Shown piece after piece: positions 26,517 to 38,579 of a stretch of 64,000 nucleotides of DNA. The notes under the pieces are model-generated. The model was not told where the DNA came from. It saw only the letters and a list, made by a program, of their open reading frames with translations, and did not search any database. Both the position numbers and the translations under genes were made by a program. The stretch's first letter is position 1. Each line of letters opens with the position of its first letter. Source of the stretch: Pontivivens ytuae (lineage in GTDB: Bacteria; Pseudomonadota; Alphaproteobacteria; Rhodobacterales; Rhodobacteraceae); contig NZ_CP064942.1 in assembly GCF_015679265.1 (NCBI RefSeq), positions 3,452,001 through 3,516,000 on the forward strand. The letters are read 5' to 3'.

Positions 26517-27646
26517 ATGACGAATTCCGCGCCGATTCCGCTCCCGCCCGAAGAGGGACAGAACCCGGCTGCCCGCGCTGCGGGCGACGGCTCCACCGCT
26601 GATCTCATCGCCAAGCTCCGGCGCCACGAACACACGCCCGCCATCCGTTCGCCGCGGCTGGCGGCGGATCAGCTCCGCGCACAGCTCGCGCTGGCCGCGG
26701 GCAACATGCACAGCTTCGAATGGAACGTGCAGACCGATGTGCTGACCTGCGATCCCGAGCTTGTGTCGCTCTTCGGCATCGGGCCGGAGGAGGAGCGCTG
26801 CGGCGCCCGGGTCCTCTCCACCATCCTGCCGGAGGACCGGCCGAAGGTGGAGGCCGCGATCTCCCGCGCTACGATCGGCGATCAGGACTACGAGATGGAG
26901 TTCCGCGTCGTCCTGCCCGGCGGCAGCCACCGCTGGATCGCCGGGCGCGGCCGCGTCATCGAGCGGGACGAGGCGGGCGCCCCGGTCCGCATGATGGGCG
27001 TGAACTGGGACATCACCGAGCGCAAGCGCGCCGACGAGCGCATCGCCCTGATGGCGCGCGAGATGAACCACCGCGTCAAGAACAACTTCGCGATGATCGC
27101 GGCCCTCATCCGCCTCGTCGGCAGTCGCATGACCGACGTGCGCAGCTTCGCAAGCTTCCTGCGCGGCCAGATCACCGCCCTGTCGGACGCGCATTCGCTG
27201 ACCCTCGAATATGCCGACGAGGGGCGGCTGGGCGACGTCCCGCTCGCCCGCATCATCGAAGCCGGTCTCACGCCCTGGGCCAATGGCCGCGTCGATCTCG
27301 ACCTGCGCACCGATCTCGACCCGGACATCATGGTCGACGGCACCCGCACCACCGCCTTCGCCATGCTGCTCTACGAGCTCGCCACGAATGCCGCGAAGTA
27401 CGGCGCGCTCTGCGCCCCCGGCGGCCGCCTGGACGTCACCCTGGATCGGGAGGGGGAGGGCCGCGCCGTCCTGATCTGGTCGGAGACCATGCCACCGGGC
27501 CGCCGCGCCGATCTGGAAGCGGGGGAGGAGGCGGGCTTCGGCGAGGTCCTGATGCGCAGCTCCGCCCGCATCCTGAGCGCCGAGCTCGAGCGCGAGCTGC
27601 GGGAGGATGGCCTGACCGTCCGCGTCCTCTTCCCGCTCGCCCCCGC

Positions 27647-27650
<4 letters not shown>
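26517..27650 (+). CDS. PAS-domain sensor histidine kinase, HWE family
   Basis: 377-residue soluble kinase. A PAS domain (about 55-170), with the PAC ending RMMGVNWDITERKRADERI, is followed by the HWE dimerisation segment REMNHRVKNNFAMIAALIRL carrying the phospho-acceptor His and the LLYELATNAAKYGAL N-box. No membrane span or receiver domain is present, so the signal is probably internal (redox, light or small ligand). No response regulator is adjacent. HWE kinases in alphaproteobacteria often feed the general stress response, which is only a possibility here. Its stop codon overlaps the stop of the convergent kinase. Confidence 0.9.
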
Positions 27651-28984
<1,334 letters not shown>

Positions 28985-29031
28985 GATGAAAGGGGTAGGC
29001 AAGCCGCCCGCCCCGCGCAAGGGAGCCGGGC

Positions 29032-29898
29032 ATGGAGATCGTCGCGAAGGGCGTGCGCCGCATCACCGCGCCCAATCCGGGTCCGATGACCTTCACCGGG
29101 ACGCAGACCTACATCGTGGGGGAGGGCGCCGTCGCCGTTATCGACCCCGGCCCCGACGATCCGCGCCACCTCGCGGCCATCGAAGCGGCGCTGACCCCCG
29201 GCGAGCGGATCAGCCATGTGCTCATCACCCACGCCCATATCGACCACACGCCGCTCGCCCCCCGGCTCCGCGCCCCGGTCCACGCCTTCGGTGACGCGCA
29301 GGCGGGGCGCAGCGCGATCATGCGGCAGTTGGCTGAGAGCGATGCGCTCGGCGGAGGAGAGGGCGTCGACCCGCACTTCACCCCCGACGTGACCCTCGCC
29401 GATGGCGACACCGTGGCAGGCGAGGGCTGGTCCCTCACCGCGCTCCATACCCCCGGCCACATGGCCAACCACCTGAGCTTCGTGTGGGAGGAGGGCGGCG
29501 TCGCCTTCACCGGCGATCACGTCATGGGCTGGGCGAGCACGCTGGTCTCACCGCCCGACGGCGATCTCACCGCCTTCATGAGCTCCCTGCGCCGGATGCA
29601 GGGCGGGGCCGCGCGCCACCGCTTGCTGCCCGGCCACGGCGACGTGGTGGAGGAGGGGGAGGCCCGCGTGGCCGAGCTCATCGCCCATCGCGAGAGCCGC
29701 GAGGCCCAGATCCTCGCCGGCCTCGACCGCCCGGCCACAGTGGCGGCGCTCACGGCGGCGATCTACACCGATGTCGATCCGCGCCTGCACCCGGCGGCGG
29801 CCCGCAACGTGCTCGCCCATCTCATCGACCTGCATCAGCGCGGGATCGTGGCCACCGACGGGCCGCTGAGCGCCACCGCGTCCTTCCGACTGCGGTAG
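29032..29898 (+). CDS. MBL-fold metallo-hydrolase (LACTB2-like)
   Basis: 288-residue metallo-beta-lactamase-fold hydrolase with THAHIDHT as the HxHxDH zinc motif, HTPGHMANH and FTGDHVMGW for the further ligands, and RLLPGHGD near residue 200. The C-terminal winged helix-like region (AHLIDLHQRGIV) matches LACTB2-type proteins, some of which are endoribonucleases or thioesterases. The substrate is not known. It is divergent from the EnvZ-like kinase and convergent with gyrA, from which it is separated by a paired gene-end repeat. Confidence 0.85.
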   Translation: MEIVAKGVRRITAPNPGPMTFTGTQTYIVGEGAVAVIDPGPDDPRHLAAIEAALTPGERISHVLITHAHIDHTPLAPRLRAPVHAFGDAQAGRSAIMRQLAESDALGGGEGVDPHFTPDVTLADGDTVAGEGWSLTALHTPGHMANHLSFVWEEGGVAFTGDHVMGWASTLVSPPDGDLTAFMSSLRRMQGGAARHRLLPGHGDVVEEGEARVAELIAHRESREAQILAGLDRPATVAALTAAIYTDVDPRLHPAAARNVLAHLIDLHQRGIVATDGPLSATASFRLR

Positions 29899-29900
29899 CT

Positions 29901-29974
29901 GCCTCCGGCGGGCGTATTGGGCGAGAGTGATGGAGCGGGCGCGCGCCCGGCCTCATCACTCTCTTCAAATACGC
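29901..29974. repeat. Paired gene-end repeats between MBL gene and gyrA
   Basis: GCCTCCGGCGGGCGTATTGG (29901-29920) and, in opposite orientation, CTTCAAATACGC (29963-29974) flank a perfect inverted repeat GAGAGTGATG (29923-29932) / CATCACTCTC (29954-29963). Read from either convergent gene the RNA would form a long hairpin, so it probably ends both transcripts. Confidence 0.7.
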
Positions 29975-30005
29975 AAAACGGCAACACTGCTCACAGCGCG
30001 CGGCG

Positions 30006-32732
30006 TCACTCCTCCGCGCCGCCCTCCTCGCCCTGATCGGCGATCCAGGCGACGCTGACGACCTTCTCGCCGTTGCGGGTGTTGAAGACGCGCACACCAC
30101 CGGCGGAGCGGGAGCGGAAGGAGATGTCGGCGACCGGCGTCCGGATCGACTGGCCGGTATTCGTGGCCAGCATGATCTGATCGTCGATCTCCACGGGGAA
30201 GGACGCCACCAGCCGCCCGCCGCGCAGCGCCTTATCCATCGCCATGACGCCCTGGCCGCCGCGGCCGCGCACCGGATAGTCGTGGGAGGAGGAGAGCTTG
30301 CCCGCCCCCATCTCGGTCAGCGTCAGGATCAGATCCTCGGCCGCCGACATCTCGGCATAGCGTTCCTGGGTGATCGAGCCCGGGGCTGCGTCGTCCTCGT
30401 CCGCGCTGTCATCCTCGGTCTGCCCGGCCACCGCGCGGCGCATCTTGAGGTAGGCCGCACGCTCCGCCGGATCCGCCTCGAAATGCCGGATGACGGAAGC
30501 CGAGACCACCTCGTCGCCCTGGGCCAGCCGGATGCCGCGCACGCCGGTGGAGTTCCGGCCGGCGAAGACCCGGACGTCCGTCACCGGGAAGCGGATCGCG
30601 CGGCCCTGTGCCGTGACCAGCATCACGTCCTCGTCCTCGCCGCAGATCCGCGCATTCACCAGCCGCGTGCCGTCGTCGGGCAGGCGCATGGCGATCTTGC
30701 CGTTGCGCATGATGTTGGTGAAATCCGACAGACGGTTGCGCCGCACGTCGCCCGCCGAGGTGGCGAAGACGATCTGCAGGTCGCCCCAATCCGCCTCGTC
30801 CCGGTCCACGGGCATGGTGGCCGCGATCCCGGTTCCGTTCTGGATCGGCAGGATATTGACCAGCGCCTTGCCCCGCGCGTTCCGCCCGCCCTGCGGCAGG
30901 CGCCAGGTCTTGAGCTGGTAGACCATGCCGTCGGTTGTGAAGAACAGGATCGGCGTGTGGGTGTTGGCCACGAACAGGCGGGTGACGAAGTCGTCATCCT
31001 TCATGTTCATGCCGCCCAGCCCCTTGCCGCCGCGCCGCTGGGCGCGGAACTCGTCGAGCGGGGTGCGCTTGATGTAGCCGCCATTGGTGATGGTCACGAC
31101 CATCTCGGCGGGCTCGATCAGGTCCTCGTCCTCCATGTCGCCGACGAAATCGGCGATCTCGGACCGGCGCGGGGTGGCGTATTTCTCGCGCACCTCCGTG
31201 ATCTCGGCGCGGATGATCGCCATGATCCGGTCGCGGGAGCGCAGGATGTCGAGATAGTCGGTGATCTTGGCCGCGAGCTCTTCCAGCTCGTCCGTGATCT
31301 CCTTGACGCCGAGGGCGGTGAGGCGCTGCAGCCGCAGCTCGAGGATCGCGTTCGCCTGCTCGATCGAGAGGTTGTAGGTCCCGTCCTCGTTCATCGTGTG
31401 CGACGGATCGTCAATCAGCCGGATGTAATCCGCGATCTGCGCCGCGGGCCAGCGGCGGGTCATCAGCTTTTCGCGCGCTTCGCCCCGGTCGGCCGACGCC
31501 CGGATGGTGGCGACCACCTCGTCGACGTTCTCCACCGCCACGGCGAGACCGGACAGGATGTGCGCCCGCTCCCGCGCCTTCATCAGCAGGAAGGCAGTAC
31601 GGCGCGCCACGACCTCCTCCCGGAAGGCGAGGAAGGCCGTCAGGAAGCCGCGCAGCGTCAGCTGCTCCGGCCGCCCGTTGTTGAGGGCCAGCATGTTGGC
31701 GCCGAAGCTCGTCTGCATCGGGGTGAAGCGGTAGAGCTGGTTCAGCACCACGTCCGCCGTCGCATCGCGGCGCAGCTCGATGACCACGCGCACGCCGAAG
31801 CGGTCGCTCTCGTCCTGCACATGGGCGATGCCCTCGATCTTCTTCTCGCGGGCAAGCTCCGCGATCCGCTCGATCATCGTGGACTTGTTCACCTGGTAGG
31901 GGATTTCCTCGACGACGATGGCGAAGCGGTCCTTCCGGATCTCCTCCACCTTGGTCTTCGCGCGGATGATGATCGACCCGCGCCCCTCCAGATACGCCTT
32001 CTTCGCACCGGCGCGGCCGATGATGATCCCGCCGGTCGGGAAGTCGGGGGCAGGGACGTACTCCGTCAGCGCCTCGGAGCTCAGGTCCGGCTCGTCGATC
32101 AGCGCCTCGGCGGCGTTCAGCACCTCGCCGAGGTTGTGCGGCGGGATCCGCGTCGCCATGCCGACCGCGATGCCTTCCGTGCCGTTCACCAAGAGGTTGG
32201 GGAAGCGGGCGGGCAGGACCACCGGCTCCTGATCCTTGCCATCGTAGTTCGGCTGGAAGTCAACCGTGTCCTGCTCGATATCGGCGAGCAGCGCATCGGC
32301 GGGCGGCGCCATCCGAACCTCGGTATACCGCATCGCCGCGGGCGCATCGCCGTCCATCGAGCCGAAATTGCCCTGACCGTCGAGCAGCGGAAGCCGCATG
32401 GAGAAGTCCTGCGCCATGCGCACCAGCGCGTCGTAGATCGCGGTGTCGCCATGCGGGTGATACTTACCGATCACGTCGCCGACCGGGCGGGCCGACTTCT
32501 TGTAGGCCTTGTCGGAGGTGTTTCCCGTCTCGTGCATCGCGTAGAGGATCCGGCGATGCACCGGCTTCAGCCCGTCGCGCACGTCCGGGATCGCGCGGGA
32601 GATGATGACCGACATGGAGTAGTCGAGAAAGGAGCGGCGCATCTCCTCCTCGATGGTCACCTGCGGGCCGTCATAGGCCGGGCGGCGCGGTTCGTCGTCG
32701 TCGGACTCAGGGGTCTCGGGCGTATCGTTCAA
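30006..32732 (-). CDS. gyrA: DNA gyrase subunit A
   Basis: 908-residue GyrA, which cuts and passes DNA in the GyrA2B2 gyrase. The catalytic Tyr is Y136 in AAMRYTEVR. The quinolone-resistance region is [10 protein letters not shown] (92-101), with Thr at the Ser83-equivalent and Asp at the Asp87-equivalent position. The GyrA box QRRGGKG starts the C-terminal pinwheel, which has an acidic insert (about 800-820, SADEDD). I favour a TTG start at 32732, with AGGAC upstream, over GTG 32759, which would sit about 10 nt from the predicted transcription start. Confidence 0.97.
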   Translation of the reverse strand: MNDTPETPESDDDEPRRPAYDGPQVTIEEEMRRSFLDYSMSVIISRAIPDVRDGLKPVHRRILYAMHETGNTSDKAYKKSARPVGDVIGKYHPHGDTAIYDALVRMAQDFSMRLPLLDGQGNFGSMDGDAPAAMRYTEVRMAPPADALLADIEQDTVDFQPNYDGKDQEPVVLPARFPNLLVNGTEGIAVGMATRIPPHNLGEVLNAAEALIDEPDLSSEALTEYVPAPDFPTGGIIIGRAGAKKAYLEGRGSIIIRAKTKVEEIRKDRFAIVVEEIPYQVNKSTMIERIAELAREKKIEGIAHVQDESDRFGVRVVIELRRDATADVVLNQLYRFTPMQTSFGANMLALNNGRPEQLTLRGFLTAFLAFREEVVARRTAFLLMKARERAHILSGLAVAVENVDEVVATIRASADRGEAREKLMTRRWPAAQIADYIRLIDDPSHTMNEDGTYNLSIEQANAILELRLQRLTALGVKEITDELEELAAKITDYLDILRSRDRIMAIIRAEITEVREKYATPRRSEIADFVGDMEDEDLIEPAEMVVTITNGGYIKRTPLDEFRAQRRGGKGLGGMNMKDDDFVTRLFVANTHTPILFFTTDGMVYQLKTWRLPQGGRNARGKALVNILPIQNGTGIAATMPVDRDEADWGDLQIVFATSAGDVRRNRLSDFTNIMRNGKIAMRLPDDGTRLVNARICGEDEDVMLVTAQGRAIRFPVTDVRVFAGRNSTGVRGIRLAQGDEVVSASVIRHFEADPAERAAYLKMRRAVAGQTEDDSADEDDAAPGSITQERYAEMSAAEDLILTLTEMGAGKLSSSHDYPVRGRGGQGVMAMDKALRGGRLVASFPVEIDDQIMLATNTGQSIRTPVADISFRSRSAGGVRVFNTRNGEKVVSVAWIADQGEEGGAEE

Positions 32733-32775
32733 GGTCTCTCGTCCTGCGCGGAAAAACACCAGATATGGTGGATTT

Positions 32776-32805
32776 CTTATAGGACGGATGCGACCGGGTG
32801 TGCAA
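32776..32805 (-). promoter_or_regulatory. Predicted gyrA promoter
   Basis: On the minus strand TTGCAC (32805-32800) and TATAAG (32781-32776) are 18 bp apart. A small inverted repeat CACCA-gata-TGGTG (32757-32770) covers the expected start point. Confidence 0.55.
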
Positions 32806-32819
32806 TGGCGCGGGCCGTA

Positions 32820-33953
32820 TCAGGCCGCCGCGGACGGGTTTTCGGGCGGTGGCGCGTCATTTGCGGCGAGGAACCGGCCGACGGAGGACATCGCCGGGAT
32901 ATGCTCGCTGAAGACGCGGACGACGACCAGCACCGGCACCGCGATGATCATGCCGACGACCGACCACATCCAGGCCCAGAACGCGACCGACAGGAACACC
33001 ACCACCGTGTTGAGCTTCAGCGAGCGGCCCACGAAATAGGGCGTCACGACCTGCCCCTCCAGCGAGGTGAGCGCGAAGTAGGCCGCCCCCGCCGCGAAGG
33101 CGAGCCAGAGCTCGGGCAGCGCCACGATCCCGATCGCGGTGGCGAGCACTGTTCCCGCGATCGCCCCCACGTAAGGGATGTAGTTGAGCAGGAACGCCGC
33201 AACCCCGAACATCAGCGGATCCGGCATCCCGATCGCCCACATGGCGAGCCCCACCGCCACGCCGAGCCCCGCATTGACCAGCGTGATGGTGAAGAGGTAG
33301 CGCGCCAGCCGCCGTTCGATGTCGCGCGCAATGGCCAGCGCCCGCTTCTTGTCGCCGAGCCGCGGCGTCACCTCCACGATGCGCTGGTAGAACATGTCGC
33401 CGGAGGCGAGCAGGAAGAAGAGCAGGACCAGCGTGAACACAGCCTGACCCAGCAGGAGCGGTGCCGCGGCTGCCACCTGCGCCAGGATCCCGCCGCCCTG
33501 CCGGACCTCGACCGCGACCTCGGCGCCCTGCGTCGCGGCGCTCGCCCGCGCACTGTCCTCGGCCCCTTCGGCGAGGTTGTCGAGCTGTTCGGCGGCGCGC
33601 GTCACCGCCTCCACCGTCCCCTCCAGCGAGGCGAGGCGCTGCTCGATCCGCCAGGCGATGCGCGGCGCGTCCTCGACCCAGGTGCTCACCGGTTGGGCGA
33701 GCAGCATCACCAGCGCGGTCACCGCCAGCACCAGCCCCGTGCAGATCACCAGCGCCGCGACACCGTCCCCGGCGCCCGCCCTGTTCATGCCCCGCCGCAC
33801 CGGACGGAAGACGAGGGAGAGCAGAAGGGCGAGCACCACCGGCATCAGGAAGTCCCGCGCCTCCGCCACGGCGGCGGTCAGCAGGAGCAGGAAGATGCCG
33901 ACGATCGCCCAGGACGGGCGCGGGCGCAGGCGGGACGGGGGCGTCTCGATCAT
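32820..33953 (-). CDS. AI-2E family transporter / permease
   Basis: 377-residue polytopic inner-membrane protein of the AI-2E (TqsA/PerM) family, starting MIETPPSRLRPRPSWAIVGI, with about eight hydrophobic spans. A hydrophilic segment (about 95-165) between spans 3 and 4, and the family signature MFGVAAFLLNYIPYVGAIAG, are clear. Members export autoinducer-2 or work as Na+/H+ antiporters, and the substrate here is not evident. The ATG at 33953 fits the usual N-terminus; a TTG at 34031 is the alternative. It lies 88 bp upstream of gyrA on the same strand. Confidence 0.88.
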   Translation of the reverse strand: MIETPPSRLRPRPSWAIVGIFLLLLTAAVAEARDFLMPVVLALLLSLVFRPVRRGMNRAGAGDGVAALVICTGLVLAVTALVMLLAQPVSTWVEDAPRIAWRIEQRLASLEGTVEAVTRAAEQLDNLAEGAEDSARASAATQGAEVAVEVRQGGGILAQVAAAAPLLLGQAVFTLVLLFFLLASGDMFYQRIVEVTPRLGDKKRALAIARDIERRLARYLFTITLVNAGLGVAVGLAMWAIGMPDPLMFGVAAFLLNYIPYVGAIAGTVLATAIGIVALPELWLAFAAGAAYFALTSLEGQVVTPYFVGRSLKLNTVVVFLSVAFWAWMWSVVGMIIAVPVLVVVRVFSEHIPAMSSVGRFLAANDAPPPENPSAAA

Positions 33954-34073
33954 GGCTTCGGCATGGCGCGGCTGAACCTCCCGGATGTCCGGCGCACCGG
34001 ACGGGCGCCGCTTCGTGGGACACCAACGCAACCTCAGGGCGAACGGTTCGACTTTATGTCGCAGATCCGCGGG

Positions 34074-34925
34074 TCAGGGTGCGGCGCGCTCCTCCGCCGG
34101 GAGGGCGGGCAGGGGATGTGCCGCCGGGTCGATCCCGTGCCGCGCGCAGATCGCCTCGAAATAGCTGCCCGCAGGCGGGGTGAGCAGGCCGAGCTCGCGC
34201 ATCCGGTGCTTCGTCCCGCCATAGAAATGCACGCTCAGCGAACCCGGCTGCTCGATCGCCGACAGGGTGTAGGACGGCTCGAACAGCACCGTGTTCAACG
34301 GGAAGTTCAGCGGGTAGAGCACGTGCCGCGCGAAGGCCCGCCCGTGCAGCCCGTGATGGCGCAGGTAGAAGGTCAGCGCACGCGGACCGGACTCGCCCCA
34401 GCGGAACCGCGTCATGTCCCAGCGCTCGCCCCGGTGCCGCGCGTGGCGTAGCTCGATGCGCTTCGCCTTGCGCAGCCAGGGCAGGATCGGCTCGCTCGCG
34501 GTCAGCAGACGGTGCAGGTCGCGCGTCACCGCTGCGTCCGAGGGCAGCCGCAGCATCGCATTGGAGACGACGCCGGTATGCTTCTCGATCCCGAAGAAGC
34601 AGTCGTCCACCGGCTCGAAGGGCGCCACGCACAGCGCGTCCGTATCCACCCAGATCGCGTCGGTCTTCAGGATCATCTCGATCCGGAACGTGTCGGAGAA
34701 GATCGCCCGCCGCGCCCGGTCCGACAGGTCGCGCTCGGGCCGGGGCAGGACCTCGTCGGCCGGGCGCAGATCGACCTCCGCCGGAACGCCCTCGATCGGG
34801 TCGTAGGCGTAGAGGATGAAGCGGTGGCCGTGGTCGATGAAGGACTGGATGGCGACCCGCTCGAACCATGTCAGCCGGTCGCCGATCCAGAGGCTGGCGA
34901 CCGGTCTGAGATCGGGTCGCGCCAT
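34074..34925 (-). CDS. DXD glycosyltransferase-like protein
   Basis: 283-residue protein with the DXD-type nucleotide-sugar motif in DAIWVDTDALCV (about 108-119), an N-terminal SLWIGDRLTWFERVAIQSFIDHGH and a C-terminal HFYGGTKHRMRELG. The layout matches small glycosyltransferases related to the GT32 or Gb3-synthase-like group, so it may add a hexose to a surface glycan. It has no signal peptide. The long frame to 35066 runs backwards through the Gly-rich end of ssb, so I use the ATG at 34925, 4 bp after the ssb stop. The substrate is unknown. Confidence 0.75.
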   Translation of the reverse strand: MARPDLRPVASLWIGDRLTWFERVAIQSFIDHGHRFILYAYDPIEGVPAEVDLRPADEVLPRPERDLSDRARRAIFSDTFRIEMILKTDAIWVDTDALCVAPFEPVDDCFFGIEKHTGVVSNAMLRLPSDAAVTRDLHRLLTASEPILPWLRKAKRIELRHARHRGERWDMTRFRWGESGPRALTFYLRHHGLHGRAFARHVLYPLNFPLNTVLFEPSYTLSAIEQPGSLSVHFYGGTKHRMRELGLLTPPAGSYFEAICARHGIDPAAHPLPALPAEERAAP

Positions 34926-34929
34926 CCGA

Positions 34930-35439
34930 TCAGAACGGGATATCGTCGTCCATGTCGGAGCCGAAGCCGCCTCCGCCGCCGCCCTGGCCGCCTCCGCCGG
35001 AGCCGCCGCCGCCGTAGGAACCTCCGCCGCCCCCGCCATAGGAGCCGCCGCCTCCGCCGTAGTCACCGCCTCCGCCGCCGCCTTCGCCGCGACCGTCGAG
35101 CATGGTGAGGGTGGAGGTGTAGGGCCGCAGCACGACCTCGGTCGAATAGCGGTCCTGACCGGACTGGTCCTGCCACTTCCGCGTCTCGAGCTGGCCTTCG
35201 ATATAGACCTTCGAGCCCTTGCGTAGGTACTGCTCGGCCACGCGCACCAGCGGTTCGGAGAAGATGGCGACAGTGTGCCACTCCGTCCGCTCCCGCCGCT
35301 CGCCGGAGTTCTTGTCGCGCCAGGTTTCGGACGTGGCGATGCGCAGGTTGCAGACCTTGCCCCCGTTCTGGAAGCTCCTGACCTCGGGGTCGCGCCCCAG
35401 ATTGCCGATCAGGATGACCTTGTTGACGCTGCCTGCCAT
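34930..35439 (-). CDS. ssb: Single-stranded DNA-binding protein
   Basis: 169-residue SSB. An OB-fold (about 1-110) begins [21 protein letters not shown] and includes [31 protein letters not shown] very Gly-rich linker with GGGGGSYGG repeats follows, and the protein ends in the acidic tip MDDDIPF that recruits repair proteins. GGAGG lies 7 nt before the ATG. It is divergent from uvrA across a shared control region with a LexA box, as in E. coli, so co-regulation in the SOS response is likely. Confidence 0.97.
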   Translation of the reverse strand: MAGSVNKVILIGNLGRDPEVRSFQNGGKVCNLRIATSETWRDKNSGERRERTEWHTVAIFSEPLVRVAEQYLRKGSKVYIEGQLETRKWQDQSGQDRYSTEVVLRPYTSTLTMLDGRGEGGGGGGDYGGGGGSYGGGGGGSYGGGGSGGGGQGGGGGGFGSDMDDDIPF

Positions 35440-35562
35440 GCATTCCTCCGAATCTCGCGTTGCCGGACGTTAACCAAAACCGTTTCGGCCTGCCATGCGT
35501 AAGCGCCTCTGACAGGAGGCGGCAGGATGCCGGGGCAGGGTTAACGGGACCTTACGACGCGA

Positions 35563-35591
35563 TTGCGAGTGTTCCGCATATGTTCTATGGT
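35563..35591 (+). promoter_or_regulatory. uvrA promoter with embedded LexA box
   Basis: TTGCGA (35563-35568) and TATGGT (35586-35591) are 17 bp apart. The alphaproteobacterial LexA box GTTC-CGCATAT-GTTC (35571-35585) fills the spacer, so LexA would block uvrA directly. It may also affect divergent ssb, whose ATG is 130 bp away. Confidence 0.75.
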
Positions 35592-35654
35592 AACGCCGCC
35601 TCGGATGTCTAGATGTAGCGCTTGGGCAAACGAACGCGCGAGGCGGAGGGTGGC

Positions 35655-38531
35655 ATGGCCGAACTGAAGACGATTTCCATTCGTGGCGCGCGGGAGCACA
35701 ACCTGAAGTCCATCGACGTGGACCTGCCGCGCGACGAGTTGATCGTCATCACGGGCCTCTCGGGCTCCGGCAAGTCCTCCCTCGCCTTCGACACGATCTA
35801 TGCCGAGGGGCAGCGCCGCTATGTCGAGTCGCTCTCGGCCTATGCGCGTCAGTTCCTCGACATGATGCAGAAGCCGGACGTGGACCACATTACCGGCCTC
35901 TCCCCCGCGATCTCCATCGAGCAGAAGACGACGTCGAAGAACCCGCGCTCCACCGTCGGCACGGTGACCGAGATCTACGATTACATGCGCCTGCTGTTCG
36001 CCCGCGTCGGCGTCCCGTACTCCCCCGCCACCGGCCTGCCCATCGAGGCGCAGCAGGTGAGCGAGATGGTGGATCGCGTCATGGCGATGGAGGAGGGGAC
36101 CCGCGCCTACCTCCTCGCCCCCATCATCCGCGACCGCAAGGGCGAGTACCGCAAGGAATTCGCCGAGCTGCGCAAGCAGGGCTTCCAGCGGGTGAAGGTC
36201 GACGGGCAGTTCTACGAACTGGACGAGCCGCCGACCCTCGACAAGAAGTTCCGCCACAACATCGACGTGGTCGTGGACCGGATCGTGGTGCGGGACGGGC
36301 TCGCGACGCGGCTCGCCGACAGCTTCCGCACCGCCCTCGACCTCGCGGACGGCATCGCGGTGCTGGAAACCGCGCCGAAGGCCGACGATGACGGCAACGC
36401 GCCGGAGCCCGAGCGCATCACCTTCTCCGAGAACTTCGCCTGCCCGGTCTCCGGCTTCACGATTCCGGAGATCGAGCCGCGCCTCTTCTCCTTCAACGCG
36501 CCGTTTGGGGCCTGTCCGGTCTGCGACGGCCTCGGCATCGAGCTCTTCTTCGACGAGCGGCTGGTGGTCCCGGACGAGGGGCTGAGCCTTTACAAGGGCG
36601 CCGTCGCCCCGTGGTCGAAGTCGAAGAGCCCCTATTTCCGCCAGACCATCGATGCGCTCGCCAAGCATTACGAGTTCGACAAGAACGCCCCGTGGCGCGA
36701 CCTGCCAGCCCACGTCAAGCAACTGATCCTCCACGGCTCCGGCGGGGAGAAGATCAAGTTCCGCTATGATGAGGGCGGCCGGGTCTACGAGATCTCCCGC
36801 ATCTTCGAGGGCGTGATCCCGAACATGGAGCGCCGCTACCGCGAGACCGACTCCTCGTGGAGCCGCGAGGAGATGGAGCGCTACCAGAACAACCGCGCCT
36901 GCGGGGCCTGCGGCGGCTACCGTCTCAAGCCCGAGGCGCTCGCGGTCAAGATCGATGGCAAGCATATCGGCGAGATCGTGGAGATGTCGATCCGCGACGC
37001 CCTCGACTGGATCGAGAAGGCACCCGAGACGCTGACCAAGCAGCGGCAGGAGATCGCGCGCGCCATCTTCAAGGAAATCCGCGAACGGCTTGGTTTCCTT
37101 GTGAATGTCGGTCTCGACTACCTGACGCTTTCCCGCAATTCCGGCACGCTGAGCGGCGGGGAAAGCCAGCGGATCCGCCTCGCCTCCCAGATCGGCTCCG
37201 GCCTCACCGGCGTGCTCTACGTTCTCGACGAACCCTCCATCGGCCTGCACCAGCGCGACAACGACCGGCTGCTGACCACGCTCAAGAACCTGCGCGACCA
37301 GGGCAACACCGTGATCGTCGTGGAGCATGACGAGGAGGCGATCCGCGAGGCCGATTACGTGCTCGACATCGGCCCCGGCGCGGGCGTGCATGGCGGCCAG
37401 ATCATCGCCTCCGGCCCGCCCGCCCAGATCGCCGCGACCAAGGAGTCGATCACCGGCCAGTACCTCACCGGCGAGCGCGAGATCGCGGTGCCGGCGGAGC
37501 GGCGCAAGGGCACCGGCAAGGCGGTCACCGTGGTCAACGCCACCGGCAACAACCTGAAAAACGTGACCGCCGAGTACCCGCTCGGCACGCTGACCTGTGT
37601 CACCGGCGTCTCCGGCGGCGGCAAGTCGACCCTGACCATCGAGACGCTGTTCAAGACGGCCTCCATGCGCCTCAACGGTGCGCGCCAGACCCCTGCACCC
37701 TGCGAGACAATCAAGGGGCTGGAGCATCTCGACAAGGTCATCGACATCGACCAGTCGCCGATCGGGCGCACCCCGCGCTCCAACCCCGCGACCTATACCG
37801 GCGCCTTTACCCCGATCCGCGACTGGTTCGCCGGCCTGCCGGAGGCGAAGACCCGCGGCTACAAGCCCGGCCGCTTCTCCTTCAACGTGAAGGGTGGCCG
37901 GTGCGAGGCGTGCCAGGGCGACGGCGTCATCAAGATCGAGATGCACTTCCTTCCGGATGTCTACGTCACCTGCGAGACCTGTGAGGGCAAGCGTTACAAC
38001 CGCGAGACCTTGGAAGTTCTCTTCAAGGGCAAGAGCATAGCCGACGTTCTTGACATGACCATCGAGGACGCCGCCGAGTTCTTTGCCGCCGTCCCGGCCA
38101 TCCGCGACAAGATGGAGACGCTCAAGCGCGTGGGCCTCGGCTACATCAAGGTGGGCCAGCAGGCGACGACCCTCTCGGGCGGCGAGGCGCAGCGGGTGAA
38201 GCTCTCCAAGGAGCTCTCCAAACGCGCCACGGGCCGCACGCTCTACATCCTCGACGAGCCGACCACCGGCCTGCATTTCGAGGATGTGAGAAAGCTGCTG
38301 GAGGTCATCCAGGAGCTTGTCGACCAGGGCAACTCCGTCGTGGTGATCGAGCACAATCTCGACGTCATCAAATGCGCCGACTGGATCATCGACATCGGCC
38401 CCGAGGGCGGCGACGGCGGCGGCACCATCGTCGCCGAAGGAACGCCCGAGCAGGTGGCCGAGGTCGAGGGCAGTCACACCGGCCACTACCTGCGCGACAT
38501 GCTGGGAAAGCGGCGCGTCGCGGCGGAGTAG
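35655..38531 (+). CDS. uvrA: Excinuclease ABC subunit A
   Basis: 958-residue UvrA, the damage-recognition ATPase of nucleotide excision repair. Two ABC modules are visible: Walker [15 protein letters not shown] near residue 31, then [14 protein letters not shown] and VLYVLDEPS; the second has [28 protein letters not shown] and [13 protein letters not shown]. Zinc modules are CPVCDG and [25 protein letters not shown] lies 5 nt before the ATG at 35655; a TTG at 35622 has no such site. It is preceded by a promoter with an internal LexA box. Confidence 0.97.
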   Translation: MAELKTISIRGAREHNLKSIDVDLPRDELIVITGLSGSGKSSLAFDTIYAEGQRRYVESLSAYARQFLDMMQKPDVDHITGLSPAISIEQKTTSKNPRSTVGTVTEIYDYMRLLFARVGVPYSPATGLPIEAQQVSEMVDRVMAMEEGTRAYLLAPIIRDRKGEYRKEFAELRKQGFQRVKVDGQFYELDEPPTLDKKFRHNIDVVVDRIVVRDGLATRLADSFRTALDLADGIAVLETAPKADDDGNAPEPERITFSENFACPVSGFTIPEIEPRLFSFNAPFGACPVCDGLGIELFFDERLVVPDEGLSLYKGAVAPWSKSKSPYFRQTIDALAKHYEFDKNAPWRDLPAHVKQLILHGSGGEKIKFRYDEGGRVYEISRIFEGVIPNMERRYRETDSSWSREEMERYQNNRACGACGGYRLKPEALAVKIDGKHIGEIVEMSIRDALDWIEKAPETLTKQRQEIARAIFKEIRERLGFLVNVGLDYLTLSRNSGTLSGGESQRIRLASQIGSGLTGVLYVLDEPSIGLHQRDNDRLLTTLKNLRDQGNTVIVVEHDEEAIREADYVLDIGPGAGVHGGQIIASGPPAQIAATKESITGQYLTGEREIAVPAERRKGTGKAVTVVNATGNNLKNVTAEYPLGTLTCVTGVSGGGKSTLTIETLFKTASMRLNGARQTPAPCETIKGLEHLDKVIDIDQSPIGRTPRSNPATYTGAFTPIRDWFAGLPEAKTRGYKPGRFSFNVKGGRCEACQGDGVIKIEMHFLPDVYVTCETCEGKRYNRETLEVLFKGKSIADVLDMTIEDAAEFFAAVPAIRDKMETLKRVGLGYIKVGQQATTLSGGEAQRVKLSKELSKRATGRTLYILDEPTTGLHFEDVRKLLEVIQELVDQGNSVVVIEHNLDVIKCADWIIDIGPEGGDGGGTIVAEGTPEQVAEVEGSHTGHYLRDMLGKRRVAAE

Positions 38532-38579
38532 TGCGGCGCTGATGGCGCTCAACCGCCGCGTGCCCTATGCTCGCGGCGG

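Noticed and set aside
30282..34451. A 1389-codon open frame on the plus strand over gyrA, the AI-2E gene and part of the glycosyltransferase gene
   Set aside because: Antisense shadow of clear minus-strand genes; it crosses three genes and has no family features.
35541..38552. A 1003-codon open frame antisense to uvrA
   Set aside because: Shadow of UvrA codon bias; no start signal and no recognisable domain.
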